Below, one piece after another: positions 9,269-18,251 of a stretch of 64,000 bases of DNA (positions are counted from its first letter, which is position 1; every line of letters starts with the position of its first letter). The stretch covers positions 1 through 64,000 of the forward strand of contig CANQFT010000007.1 in the NCBI GenBank assembly GCA_947599925.1. Direction: 5' to 3'. The notes under the pieces were generated by a model. The model ran no database searches. It was not told the origin of the DNA and was given only the letters and a program-made list of their open reading frames with translations. Source of the DNA: an uncultured Oscillospiraceae bacterium. GTDB lineage: Bacteria > Bacillota > Clostridia > Oscillospirales > Oscillospiraceae. The position numbers were made by a program, and so were the translations under genes.

Positions 9269-9355
9269 ATCTGCTTCCCTCCAAATACATTCTCATCAGA
9301 GCCCCATCCGCCGTGGCTTTTCCCCGGCAAGCACCCAATCAGTTGCCTCATTCGG

Positions 9356-9595
9356 TCAGGCTTCCCCGTCTGTCTCCTCCGGCCACGGGCCGTTGGCTTC
9401 CCAAATCTCTATTGCCTTCTCAACGCAAGCCTGGGGCGTTGGGTCCTCCGTCAAACTCCGGCACCACGCGAAGAACTCCTGGGCGTTCTCCTCCGTCCCC
9501 AGCGTCAGAACTATGGCTGCGGCGTCCTCTTTCGTCCCCTTGATGCTGCCCGTCAGTCTCCCTACTAAGCGCGCTGAATCGTCCGTCATTCCCAT
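9356..9595 (-). CDS. Small acidic/helical protein, paralogue of the 9059-9268 product
   Basis: 79 aa MGMTDDSARLVGRLTGSIKGTKEDAAAIVLTLGTEENAQEFF...; SD GGAGGAAG upstream of ATG 9595. Confidence 0.7.
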   Translation of the reverse strand: MGMTDDSARLVGRLTGSIKGTKEDAAAIVLTLGTEENAQEFFAWCRSLTEDPTPQACVEKAIEIWEANGPWPEETDGEA

Positions 9596-9635
9596 AATTG
9601 ACTTCCTCCATCGTTGTATAGGATACCGCTCCCGG

Positions 9636-9815
9636 TCAGGCTTCCCCGTCCGTCTCCTTCTCCTCGAAGTCCGGGCAGTCCTCGTCCATCGCCTTGTCCG
9701 GGATCCACTTGGGGTACACCTCGCAGGTGAACCGTCCGCGCCACTTCCGGCACTCCTTGCATCTGCCTGTGTTGCTCCCTGGAATAAAGTTGTCCACCAA
9801 GTCGTTCGACACCAT
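9636..9815 (-). CDS. Small Cys-containing protein (not in supplied ORF track)
   Basis: 59 aa MVSNDLVDNFIPGSNTGRCKECRKWRGRFTCEVYPKWIPDKAMDEDCPDFEEKETDGEA; SD GGGAGGAAA; same ETDGEA tail as its neighbour. Confidence 0.65.
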   Translation of the reverse strand: MVSNDLVDNFIPGSNTGRCKECRKWRGRFTCEVYPKWIPDKAMDEDCPDFEEKETDGEA

Positions 9816-9869
9816 TTTCCGTTTCCTCCCTCATGTAAATTACGGGCCGCCCCGCCGTTGTTTGCTCTT

Positions 9870-9898
9870 ATCATACCACGCCGCCATGGGTTCCACAA
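9870..9898 (-). promoter_or_regulatory. Putative sigma-A promoter for the small-protein cluster
   Basis: TTGTGG - 17 bp - TATGAT on the minus strand. Confidence 0.5.
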
Positions 9899-10006
9899 GC
9901 CCTCCGGCGGGCGGAGCGGGGCCGGTGGGGGCGGTTTTTGGCGAAAGGGAGGGCGGGGAAAAGAGAGTGTTGCGGAATTGAAAAAAGTGGTGTATAATAG
10001 GTAAAG

Positions 10007-10310
10007 CCTCAGTCCGCCCGGTGGCGGAGCAAGGCCGCACTAGTCGGGGAGTTAGCGGTGCCCTGTACCTGCAACCCGCTACAGCAGGGATGAATCCCGG
10101 TCCCCGGACCATTTCTGTGTCGTCTGACCCTCATAAGCGGCGATGAAGGACCGGTCCCACGCAAGGCGGAACCGTGAACCGTGTCAGGTGGGGAACCAAG
10201 CAGCACTAAGCGGTCCACCGCTTGTGCCGTGGGGGCGCCGGACCTGAGTTGGCTGTGAGGGTAACGGGCATAGAGGTGGCTTCAAAGGCCGGTGTGCGGC
10301 CGTGCTCTTT
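10007..10310 (+). ncRNA. ffs: Signal recognition particle RNA (large, Firmicutes-type)
   Basis: GGTGCCCTGTACCTGCAACCCGCTACAGCAGGGATGAATCC and domain IV GTGAACCGTGTCAGGTGGGGAACCAAGCAGCACTAAGC; upstream of dnaX; TATAAT-like element just upstream. Ends approximate. Confidence 0.9.
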
Positions 10311-10379
10311 CACCGGGCGCTTTTTGCGTCGGCCGGAGGCCGGGCGCGTGAGGCAAAACGCTGTGTGGAGGCGCAGGCA

Positions 10380-11996
10380 ATGTATCAGGCCCTATACCGC
10401 AAGTACCGCCCCAGGACCTTTACCGACGTGGTGGGCCAGGCCCACATCACCGACACCCTGCGCCGCCAGGTGGCGGAAAACCGCCTGAGCCACGCCTACC
10501 TCTTCACCGGCACCCGCGGCACAGGCAAGACCACCTGCGCCAAGATTTTGGCCAAGGCGGTGAACTGCCAGCACCCGGTGGACGGGGACCCGTGCAACGC
10601 GTGCGCCGCCTGCAAGGGTCTGGACAGCGGCGCCATTCTGGACGTGCTGGAGCTGGACGCCGCCTCCAACAACAGCGTGGACTACGTCCGGGCCCTCCGG
10701 GACGAGGCGGTGTATACCCCAGGCAGCGTGAAAAAGCGGGTCTACATCATCGACGAGGTCCATATGCTCTCCAACGCCGCCTTCAACGCCCTGCTGAAAA
10801 TTCTGGAGGAGCCGCCGGAGCATCTGATGTTCATTCTGGCCACCACCGAGGTCCATAAGGTCCTGCCCACCATCAAATCCCGCTGTCAGCAGTTCGCCTT
10901 CAAGCGCATCCTGCCCGGCGACATCGCCGCGCGGCTGACCTATGTGGCCGGGCAAGAGGGCATCCCGCTGACCCAGGATGGGGCCGACCTGCTGGCCCGC
11001 CTGGCCGACGGCGGGATGCGGGACGCGCTGAGCCTGCTGGACCAGTGCCGGGGCCAGGCCGGGGCCATCGACCAGCAGAGCATTGTCGCCGCGCTGGGCA
11101 TGGCGGGCAATCTGGAGACCGCCAAAATGCTGGAGGAACTGGCCAGAGGGGACACCGCCGGGGCGCTCCGGGACCTGGACCGGCTCTACACCGCGGGCAA
11201 GGACGTAAAGACCATGCTGGGAGAGCTGTCCGGCCTCTGCCGGGACCTGCTGATCCGCAAGACAGCGCTCCAGGGCGGCACGGCGCTGCTCACCGGCGGC
11301 TATGACGACGTGACCATGCGCGGCCTCTCCGAACAGCTCACCGCGCCCCGCCTCATTCAGATGTTGACGGTGCTTCAGCAGACTGTGGGCGACCTGGCCC
11401 GCAGCGGCAACCAAAGGACTGACGCGGAGCTCTGCCTCATCCGCCTGGGCGACCCCAGTCTGGACGGCAGCGCCCTGGGCCTGTCGGCCCGCGTGGCCCA
11501 GTTGGAGGCCATGATGGCCTACCCTCCGGCCCGGCCCCAGGGCCAGAGCGCCCCCGCCAAGCAGCCGGAGAGCGCGCCTTTGGGAGAGGACGCCGGGGAC
11601 GCCCCGCCGCCGGAGGACCCGGAGGGGCCCCGGAACGGGACGGCGGAGCCCTCTCCGCCGGAACCGGCTCCCGCGGCCCCGCCCGCTGGGGCAGAGGATA
11701 GGGACTTCTGGCCCGCGCTGCTGCCGGGGCTCAAGCCCCTGCTGTCCCCGGCGGTGTGGCCTTTCGTGTCCAACCCGGCCATGGCCACCGGCGTTCTCAA
11801 CGGGGACGAGCTGACCCTGGAGGCCAAGGTCAGCGTCACCAAGTCCATGATCGACAAGCCGGAGGTGCTGGACACCATCGCCCGGACCGCCCAGGACCGC
11901 CTGGGCCGCCCCATCCGGGTCACGGTCACCGCGCCGGCGCCCACCGCGGGCAATCTGGACGACCTGCTGGCCATGGGCCGGCAGTGGGAATCATAA
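10380..11996 (+). CDS. dnaX: DNA polymerase III subunit gamma/tau
   Basis: MYQALYRKYRPRTFTDVVGQ, Walker A GTRGTGKTTCAK, Cys zinc motif. Confidence 0.95.
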   Translation: MYQALYRKYRPRTFTDVVGQAHITDTLRRQVAENRLSHAYLFTGTRGTGKTTCAKILAKAVNCQHPVDGDPCNACAACKGLDSGAILDVLELDAASNNSVDYVRALRDEAVYTPGSVKKRVYIIDEVHMLSNAAFNALLKILEEPPEHLMFILATTEVHKVLPTIKSRCQQFAFKRILPGDIAARLTYVAGQEGIPLTQDGADLLARLADGGMRDALSLLDQCRGQAGAIDQQSIVAALGMAGNLETAKMLEELARGDTAGALRDLDRLYTAGKDVKTMLGELSGLCRDLLIRKTALQGGTALLTGGYDDVTMRGLSEQLTAPRLIQMLTVLQQTVGDLARSGNQRTDAELCLIRLGDPSLDGSALGLSARVAQLEAMMAYPPARPQGQSAPAKQPESAPLGEDAGDAPPPEDPEGPRNGTAEPSPPEPAPAAPPAGAEDRDFWPALLPGLKPLLSPAVWPFVSNPAMATGVLNGDELTLEAKVSVTKSMIDKPEVLDTIARTAQDRLGRPIRVTVTAPAPTAGNLDDLLAMGRQWES

Positions 11997-12033
11997 ACAA
12001 AAACGCCACATTGAGAAAGGGGAGCGGTTTCCA

Positions 12034-12381
12034 ATGGCAAAGGGATTCAACAGCCGCGGCATGGGCGGCATGGGCGGCGGCATCAACATGAACATGATCA
12101 AAAAGGCCCAGAAGATGCAAGAGGATATGCAGCGGATGCAAGAGGAACTGGAGGCCGCCTCCTACACCGCCGCCGCCGGCGGCGGCGTGGTCTCCGCCGT
12201 GGTCTCCGGCAAGAAAGAGCTGACCGGGCTCACCATCGACCCGGAGGCGGTGGACCCGGAGGATGTGGAGATGCTCCAGGACCTGATCATCGCCGCTGTG
12301 AACCAGGCCCTGCGGGCCGCCGACGAGGCCGCCGCCCAGGGGATGCAAAAGCTCACAGGCGGTCTGAACCTGCCGTTCTGA
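12034..12381 (+). CDS. YbaB/EbfC family nucleoid-associated protein
   Basis: NMIKKAQKMQEDMQRMQEEL...GGGVVSAVVSGKKELTGLTIDPEAVDPEDVEMLQDLI. Confidence 0.93.
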   Translation: MAKGFNSRGMGGMGGGINMNMIKKAQKMQEDMQRMQEELEAASYTAAAGGGVVSAVVSGKKELTGLTIDPEAVDPEDVEMLQDLIIAAVNQALRAADEAAAQGMQKLTGGLNLPF

Positions 12382-12406
12382 CCCTGCGGAAAAGAGGCGC
12401 CCGTGG

Positions 12407-12443
12407 CGCCCTGCGGCGCGAAACGCCGCGAGGCTTTTTTGAC
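12407..12443. repeat. Partial copy (right-end module) of the dispersed intergenic element
   Basis: GCGGCGCGAAACGCCGCGAGGCTTTTTTGACAGACGAAAGG resembles GGCGCGAAACTCTGCGAGGCTTTTTTTGACAAACTGA at 37121-37156. Confidence 0.6.
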
Positions 12444-12486
12444 AGACGAAAGGCGGTCCACATCTCAGATGTGGACCGCCTTTGTC

Positions 12487-12563
12487 TGGTACGGCTGAAG
12501 GGATTCGAACCCCCGACCTACTGGTTCGTAGCCAGTCACTCTATCCAGCTGAGCTACAGCCGC
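12487..12563 (-). tRNA. tRNA-Arg (anticodon ACG)
   Basis: GCGGCTG...CTGGCTACGAACCAG...GGTTCGAATCC...CAGCCGTACCA; encoded CCA. Confidence 0.95.
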
Positions 12564-12727
12564 GTGCGCCGCCCCTGCGGACAGCTTACTTATGTTAGCA
12601 CACTTCCGCTGGAAATGCAAGGGATTTTTTCAAACTTTTCTCCAGGAGCAAAAAAAGTGTTGACAGTCCGGCTTTGTCATGGTAATATAATGCTTGCGCC
12701 GAGCGGTGAACGCTCCGCGCCCGATTT

Positions 12728-12814
12728 GCGCGAGTGGTGGAATTGGTAGACTCGCTGGCTTCAGGTGCCAGTGTTCGCAAGGACGTGCGGGTTCGACTCC
12801 CGCCTCGCGCACCA
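12728..12814 (+). tRNA. tRNA-Leu (anticodon CAG)
   Basis: GCGCGAG...GGCTTCAGGTGCC...variable arm...GGTTCGACTCC...CTCGCGCACCA. Confidence 0.95.
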
Positions 12815-12815
12815 C

Positions 12816-12849
12816 GAAAAAAGACACACCTTTCGGTGTGTCTTTTTTT
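12816..12849 (+). terminator. Intrinsic terminator after tRNA-Leu
   Basis: AAAAAAGACACACC-TTTC-GGTGTGTCTTTTTTT. Confidence 0.9.
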
Positions 12850-12856
12850 GCCGCGC

Positions 12857-13036
12857 TCAGTGGGGCAGCTTGTCCGCCACCATGCTGGCGGCGTCCTCGG
12901 CCACGCGGCCCATCTGCTTGACGGTCTTTTGGGCGGTGTGCTTGATGTTCTTTTCGTTTTTCATCATGGTGGCCCCTACGGCGGCTCCCGCCACCATGCC
13001 AAGGCCGATGCCTTTCAAAAACGGATGTCCTGTCAT
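12857..13036 (-). CDS. Small YtxH-like/hypothetical protein, 59 aa
   Basis: MTGHPFLKGIGLGMVAGAAVGATMMKNEKNIKHTAQKTVKQMGRVAEDAASMVADKLPH; SD GGAGGGAT; Gly/Ala-rich TM-like segment. Confidence 0.65.
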   Translation of the reverse strand: MTGHPFLKGIGLGMVAGAAVGATMMKNEKNIKHTAQKTVKQMGRVAEDAASMVADKLPH

Positions 13037-13160
13037 GGGTATCCCTCCTTCGTCCACCTTAGTATGGCCCAAATTCGCAAAAAATCCATTGCGTATTGCC
13101 GTCAATTTCTGTATAATAAAAGTAGTATGCGCGAACACCAGGTAGAAAGGGGGCGCGGGT

Positions 13161-14432
13161 GTGAAGCTCTTGCTCAGGCAGGGCCGGTTCGTGGACCCGG
13201 TCGGCGGCATCGGCGGCGTCATGGACATCCTGCTGGAGAACGGCCGCGTGGTCCTCATCGCCAGCTCCATCCACGAGCCGGACGCCCAGGTGCTGGACCT
13301 GAAGGGATATGTGGTCTGCGCCGGGCTGGTGGATATGCACGTCCACTTCCGGGACCCTGGCCTCACCCACAAGGAGACCGTGGAGACAGGCCGGGCGGCG
13401 GCGGCGGCGGGCGGCGTCACCGCTGTGGCCTGTATGCCCAACACAAAGCCCGTGGCCGACAGCCCGGAGACCATTCGCTACATTCTGGAAAAGGCCAAGG
13501 GGCCCGGACCCCATGTGTTCCCCATCGGCGCGCTGACCATAGGGGAGGCGGGGCAGACCCTCACCGACTCCAAGGCGCTGCGGCAGGCCGGGGCGGTGGC
13601 TCTGTCGGACGACGGCGTGCCGGTCCAGAGCGCCAACATCATGCGCGACGGCCTGATCCTGGCCTCGCGGCAGAGCATGGCCGTCCTGTCCCACTGCGAG
13701 GACGCGGACCTGGTGAAAAACTACGCCGTCAACGAGGGCCCGGTGTCCAGGACCCTGGGCATCCCCGGCCGGCCCGCCATCGCCGAGGAGCTGATGGTGT
13801 GCCGGGACGCGATGCTGGCCGAGGAGACGGGCTGCGCGGTCCACATCTGCCATGTCTCCACCGCCCGGAGCGTGGACATCATCCGCCGGTACAAGCGCCG
13901 GGGCGTGAAGATCACCTGCGAGACCTGTCCCCAGTATTTCTCGCTGACCGAGGACGAGGTGCTGGCCCAGGGGTCCCTGGCCCGGGTCAACCCGCCCCTC
14001 CGCACCAAGGCCGACGTGGAGGGCATCATTCAGGGTCTGCGGGACGGCACCATCGACGCCATCGTTACCGACCACGCGCCCCACGCGGCGGAGGAGAAGG
14101 CCAGGCCGCTCACCGAAGCCCCCAGCGGCATGGTGGGGCTGGAGACCTCCCTGGCCGTGACCCTGACATACCTCTACCATACCGGCAAGCTGACCCTGCC
14201 GGACATTTTGCGGAAGATGACCCTGAACCCGGCGGCCATTCTCCGGCTCCCAGTGGGGCGGCTGGCCGTGGGCGGCGCCGCCGACGTCACCGTCTTTGAC
14301 CCCAACGAGACCTGGACGGTGGAGCCGGAGAAATTCCAGTCCAAGTCCCGCAACACGCCCTTTGCCGGGCGCGCGCTGAAGGGGAAGGTCAAATATACCA
14401 TCGTGGACGGCCAGATCGTCTACCGGGGATAA
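13161..14432 (+). CDS. pyrC: Dihydroorotase
   Basis: DMHVHFRDPGLTHKET metal-binding motif, DHAPH; promoter TTGCGT-17-TATAAT at 13089-13117. Confidence 0.93.
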   Translation: MKLLLRQGRFVDPVGGIGGVMDILLENGRVVLIASSIHEPDAQVLDLKGYVVCAGLVDMHVHFRDPGLTHKETVETGRAAAAAGGVTAVACMPNTKPVADSPETIRYILEKAKGPGPHVFPIGALTIGEAGQTLTDSKALRQAGAVALSDDGVPVQSANIMRDGLILASRQSMAVLSHCEDADLVKNYAVNEGPVSRTLGIPGRPAIAEELMVCRDAMLAEETGCAVHICHVSTARSVDIIRRYKRRGVKITCETCPQYFSLTEDEVLAQGSLARVNPPLRTKADVEGIIQGLRDGTIDAIVTDHAPHAAEEKARPLTEAPSGMVGLETSLAVTLTYLYHTGKLTLPDILRKMTLNPAAILRLPVGRLAVGGAADVTVFDPNETWTVEPEKFQSKSRNTPFAGRALKGKVKYTIVDGQIVYRG

Positions 14433-14447
14433 AAAAGGAGAATACAT

Positions 14448-15371
14448 ATGTCGTTTGACGCGCTGCAAGAGAAGATACGCAAGCTGAAAAACCCCACCGT
14501 GGCCGGATTGGACGCCCGGCTGGAGTACATCCCGCCCCAGCTGGTAGCCGGGTGCTTTGAAAAGTACGGCGAGACCCTGGAGGGGGCGGCCCAGGCGGTG
14601 TACCGCTACAACTGCGATCTGATGGACGCCCTCCAAGGGGTGGTCCCCGCCGTCAAGCCCCAGGCGGCCTACTACGAGCTGCTGGGCTGGCCCGGCGTCA
14701 AGGCCCTGGCGGACACCATCCAGTATGCCCACGACAAGGGCTACTACGTCATCGCCGACATCAAGCGCGGCGACATCGGCTCCACCGCCCAGGCCTACGC
14801 CGAGGGCTGGCTGGGCAAGAGCAAGGTGGGCGAGCGGGCCTTCGCCCCCTTTGACGCCGACTGCGTCACCATCAACGGCTACATGGGCTCGGACGCCATC
14901 CTGCCCTTCCTGAACATCGCCAAGGAAGAGGGAAAGGGCGTGTTTTTGCTGGTCAAGACCTCCAACCCCTCCTCCGGGGAGCTCCAGGACATGATCGCCG
15001 GAGACCGCCAGGTCTACACGGTCATGGCCGACCTGTGCGCCCGGCTTGGCAAGGGCACAGAGGGGGAGAGAGGGTATCAGACCCTGGGCGCGGTGGTGGG
15101 GGCCACCTATCCCGCCGAGCTCAGGGAACTGCGCCGCCGCATGGAGCGCACCTTCTTCCTGGTCCCCGGCTACGGCGCCCAGGGCGGCACCGCCGAGGAC
15201 GTGCGCCACGCCTTTGACCGCTACGGCTGGGGCGCCATCGTCAACTCCTCCAGGGGCATCCTCTGCGCCTGGAAGAAGATGGAAAACGGGGCGGAAAATT
15301 ACCAGGACGCCGCCCGCCAGGCCGCCGAGGCCATGCGTGACGACATCAAGAAATACGTCACCATTGTGTAA
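14448..15371 (+). CDS. pyrF: Orotidine 5'-phosphate decarboxylase (type 2)
   Basis: VIADIKRGDIGSTAQAYA and VPGYGAQGGTAEDV motifs. Confidence 0.93.
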   Translation: MSFDALQEKIRKLKNPTVAGLDARLEYIPPQLVAGCFEKYGETLEGAAQAVYRYNCDLMDALQGVVPAVKPQAAYYELLGWPGVKALADTIQYAHDKGYYVIADIKRGDIGSTAQAYAEGWLGKSKVGERAFAPFDADCVTINGYMGSDAILPFLNIAKEEGKGVFLLVKTSNPSSGELQDMIAGDRQVYTVMADLCARLGKGTEGERGYQTLGAVVGATYPAELRELRRRMERTFFLVPGYGAQGGTAEDVRHAFDRYGWGAIVNSSRGILCAWKKMENGAENYQDAARQAAEAMRDDIKKYVTIV

Positions 15372-15383
15372 AGGGGTGTGACT

Positions 15384-16163
15384 ATGCCCGTGCAACAGAG
15401 CTGTAAGCTGGTCTCCAAGGTCCCGGTGGGGCCGGGCGCCTGGCAATTTGTGCTGGAGGCGGGGGAGATGGTGGACAAGACCTTCCGCGCTCCGGGCCAG
15501 TTTGTCCACATCCGCTGTGGCGAGCCCCGGCTCCTGCGCCGCCCCATCTCCGTGTGCGCCTGTCAGAGTGACGTCCCGGAGGACCTGCTGAGCGTCGTCT
15601 TTGAGGTCCGGGGCCAGGGCACCGCGTGGCTGGCGGAGCGGGAAGAGGGGGACAGCCTGGACGTGCTGGGGCTGTTGGGCAACGGCTTCCAGATGGAGCG
15701 CGAGGGCCGCTATCTGCTGGCCGGCGGCGGCATCGGCGTGCCCCCGCTGTACGGCTGCGCCCAATTCTGCGGCGGCAGGGCGGTGGCGGTGCTGGGTTTC
15801 CGCAGCGCCCAGCGGGCCATTTTGCTGGAGCCCTTTGGAAAAGCCTGTGAAGATGTTCGCCTTTACACCGATGACGGAAGCCTTGGCGCTACGGGATTTG
15901 TGGCCGATGGGGTCCGGGCGGTGCTTGACAAGGATAAGAACTTTACAGCGATTTTGGCCTGCGGGCCCAAGCCCATGCTTCGTGGGGTGGCGGCGGCGGC
16001 CGGGGAATACGGCGTCCCCTGCCAGGTCTCCATGGAGGAGCGCATGGCCTGCGGCGTGGGGGCCTGTCTGGGCTGTGCCATCCAGATGGCGGACGGGACG
16101 ATGAGGCACGTCTGCAAGGACGGCCCGGTATTTGACGCCCAGGAGGTGGACTGGAATGTCTGA
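15384..16163 (+). CDS. pyrK: Dihydroorotate dehydrogenase electron transfer subunit
   Basis: FAD/NAD domain and C-terminal ERMACGVGACLGCAI iron-sulfur motif; adjacent to pyrD. Confidence 0.92.
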   Translation: MPVQQSCKLVSKVPVGPGAWQFVLEAGEMVDKTFRAPGQFVHIRCGEPRLLRRPISVCACQSDVPEDLLSVVFEVRGQGTAWLAEREEGDSLDVLGLLGNGFQMEREGRYLLAGGGIGVPPLYGCAQFCGGRAVAVLGFRSAQRAILLEPFGKACEDVRLYTDDGSLGATGFVADGVRAVLDKDKNFTAILACGPKPMLRGVAAAAGEYGVPCQVSMEERMACGVGACLGCAIQMADGTMRHVCKDGPVFDAQEVDWNV

Positions 16164-17076
16164 GGTGGACCTGTCTGTCACCCTGGCCGGCGTGCGGCTG
16201 AAAAACCCCATCGTCCCCGTGTCGGGGACCTTTGGCTTTGGACGGGAATACGGCCAGTATTTTGACCTGGAGCGGCTGGGCGGTATGTGCGTCAAGGGCC
16301 TCACCCTGCACCCCCGGAACGGCAACCCGCCCCCTCGCGTGGCCGAGACGCCCATGGGGATGCTCAACTCCGTGGGGCTGCAAAACCCCGGCGTGGAGGC
16401 GTTTTTGGCCCAGGAGTGGCCCCGGCTGCGGGAGCTGGACACAGTGACCATCGCCAACATCTCAGGCAACACCCCCGCCGAGTACGGCCAGATGTGCGAA
16501 ATGCTCTCCGCCGCGGGGGTCCCTTTGATCGAGGTCAACGTCTCCTGCCCCAACGTGAAGGCCGGCGGCCTGGCCTACGGCACCCGGCCCGACCTGGCGG
16601 CGGAGGTGACGCGGGAGGCCAAGGCCCACGCGGGCCGGACCCCGGTGATGGTCAAGCTCTCGCCCAACGTCACCGACATCGCCGGGATCGCCCGCGCCGT
16701 GGCCGACGCCGGGGCCGACGCCATCAGCCTCATCAACACCCTGCGGGGGATGCGGATCGACACGGAGACCCGTCGGCCCATCCTGCGGATGAACACCGGC
16801 GGCCTGTCCGGGCCGGCGGTCCTGCCCGTGGCCCTTCGCATGGTGTGGGAGGTCCACAGCGCCGTGGACCTGCCCATCCTGGGCATGGGCGGCGTGTCCG
16901 ACGCGCTGACCGCCGTGGAGATGCTGTTGGCGGGGGCCACCGCCGTGGGCATGGGCAGCGCCATCTTCGCCGACCCCATGGCGCCGGTCAAGACCATCCA
17001 GGGTCTGGAGGACTGGTGCGCCGAACACGGCGTATCCGCCGTCCGGGAACTCACCGGCGGCGTGCGGCCCTGGTAA
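16156..17076 (+). CDS. pyrD: Dihydroorotate dehydrogenase B catalytic subunit
   Basis: VNVSCPNVKAGG, LINTLRGMRID, GMGGV motifs. Confidence 0.93.
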   Translation: MSEVDLSVTLAGVRLKNPIVPVSGTFGFGREYGQYFDLERLGGMCVKGLTLHPRNGNPPPRVAETPMGMLNSVGLQNPGVEAFLAQEWPRLRELDTVTIANISGNTPAEYGQMCEMLSAAGVPLIEVNVSCPNVKAGGLAYGTRPDLAAEVTREAKAHAGRTPVMVKLSPNVTDIAGIARAVADAGADAISLINTLRGMRIDTETRRPILRMNTGGLSGPAVLPVALRMVWEVHSAVDLPILGMGGVSDALTAVEMLLAGATAVGMGSAIFADPMAPVKTIQGLEDWCAEHGVSAVRELTGGVRPW

Positions 17077-17096
17077 AACCGAGAGGAAGAGAGACT

Positions 17097-18251
17097 ATGA
17101 CCCGAATTTACCTCATACGCCACGCGGAGGCGGAGGGCAACCTCTACCGCCGCAGCCAGGGGCAGTACGACTCCCTGGTCACAGACCGGGGCCTGCGGCA
17201 GATCGCGGCCCTGGAGGAGCGATTCCGGGACGTGGCGGTGGACGCGGTGTACGCCAGCGACCTCTACCGCACCCAAAAGACCGCCGCGGCGGTGACACGG
17301 ACCCACGGCCTGGCCCTGGAGACCGATCCGGGTCTGCGGGAAGTGGACCTGGGCTGTTGGGAGAACCTGCCCTGGGGCGAGATCGCCCACCGGGACCCGG
17401 AGCAGCTGGGCTATTTCAACGCCAATGACCCCCGCTGGGCCGTGGCGGGCAGCGAGACCTTTCCCGCCCTGCGGCGGCGGATGGTGGACACCCTCACCAA
17501 GCTGGCCCGGCGGCACGAGGGGCAGACCATCGCCGTGGTCACACACGGCATGGCCCTTCGCAACCTGATGACCGCGCTGGCGGGCCGCCCCGTGGAGGAG
17601 GGGGCCCAGACGCCCCACTGCGACAACACCGGCGTCAGCCTTGTGGAGTACCGACCCGGCGCCTGGACCATCCTGTTCCAAAACGACAACAGCCACCTCT
17701 CCGGCGACCTGTCCACCTTTGCCCAGCAGCAGTGGTGGCGGCCCGGCGTGGGCTTTACCGCCGACGCCAACTTCCGCTACCGGACGCTGGACCCGGTGGG
17801 GGAGGGGGAGTTCTACTACCGGTGCAGAAAGGACGCCTGGGTCGTCATCCACGGCTCCTTGGACAAATTTGACGGCGAGGGCTTTTTGCGCGACGCCCAG
17901 TACCAGGCGCGGCAGAGCCCGGAGGCGCTGTGGCTGGCCCTGCTGGGCGACAGGCCCGCGGGTCTTGTCCAGCTGGACATCCCCACCGCCAGGGCCCAGG
18001 GCTACGGGCCCGTGCCCTTCCTCTACCTGCTGCCGGAGTACCGGGGCCGGGGCCTGGGCGTGCAGCTCATCGGCCAGGCGGTCAGCGTGTTCCGGGACCT
18101 GGGCTGTGACCGGCTGCGTCTGCGCTGCGCGCCGGACAACGCCGTCGCCCAGCGGTTTTACACCAGATACGGCTTTTACAAGATCGGGGAAGCGGCGGGC
18201 AGCCGGGTCCCCCTGGACTATTTGGAGAAGTACATTGGATTTGAACGCTGA
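17097..18251 (+). CDS. Histidine phosphatase (phosphoglycerate mutase-like) fused to GNAT acetyltransferase
   Basis: N-terminal LIRHAEAEGN and VVTHGMALRNL; C-terminal LLPEYRGRGLGVQLIGQAV...FYTRYGFYKIGE. Confidence 0.85.
   Translation: MTRIYLIRHAEAEGNLYRRSQGQYDSLVTDRGLRQIAALEERFRDVAVDAVYASDLYRTQKTAAAVTRTHGLALETDPGLREVDLGCWENLPWGEIAHRDPEQLGYFNANDPRWAVAGSETFPALRRRMVDTLTKLARRHEGQTIAVVTHGMALRNLMTALAGRPVEEGAQTPHCDNTGVSLVEYRPGAWTILFQNDNSHLSGDLSTFAQQQWWRPGVGFTADANFRYRTLDPVGEGEFYYRCRKDAWVVIHGSLDKFDGEGFLRDAQYQARQSPEALWLALLGDRPAGLVQLDIPTARAQGYGPVPFLYLLPEYRGRGLGVQLIGQAVSVFRDLGCDRLRLRCAPDNAVAQRFYTRYGFYKIGEAAGSRVPLDYLEKYIGFER

Noticed and set aside
10222-10488. 88-aa ORF upstream of dnaX
   Set aside because: Overlaps the SRP RNA and the dnaX start in another frame.
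10728-10740. Possible dnaX programmed frameshift at GTGAAAAAGCGG
   Set aside because: Only five A, near the N-terminus, with no downstream stem or alternative stop consistent with a gamma product.
12471-12749. 92-aa ORF across the tRNA region
   Set aside because: Covers tRNA-Arg and the tRNA-Leu start; no coding evidence.
13059-16553. 1164-aa minus-strand ORF opposite the pyr operon
   Set aside because: Spans four well-supported plus-strand pyr genes; high-GC artefact.
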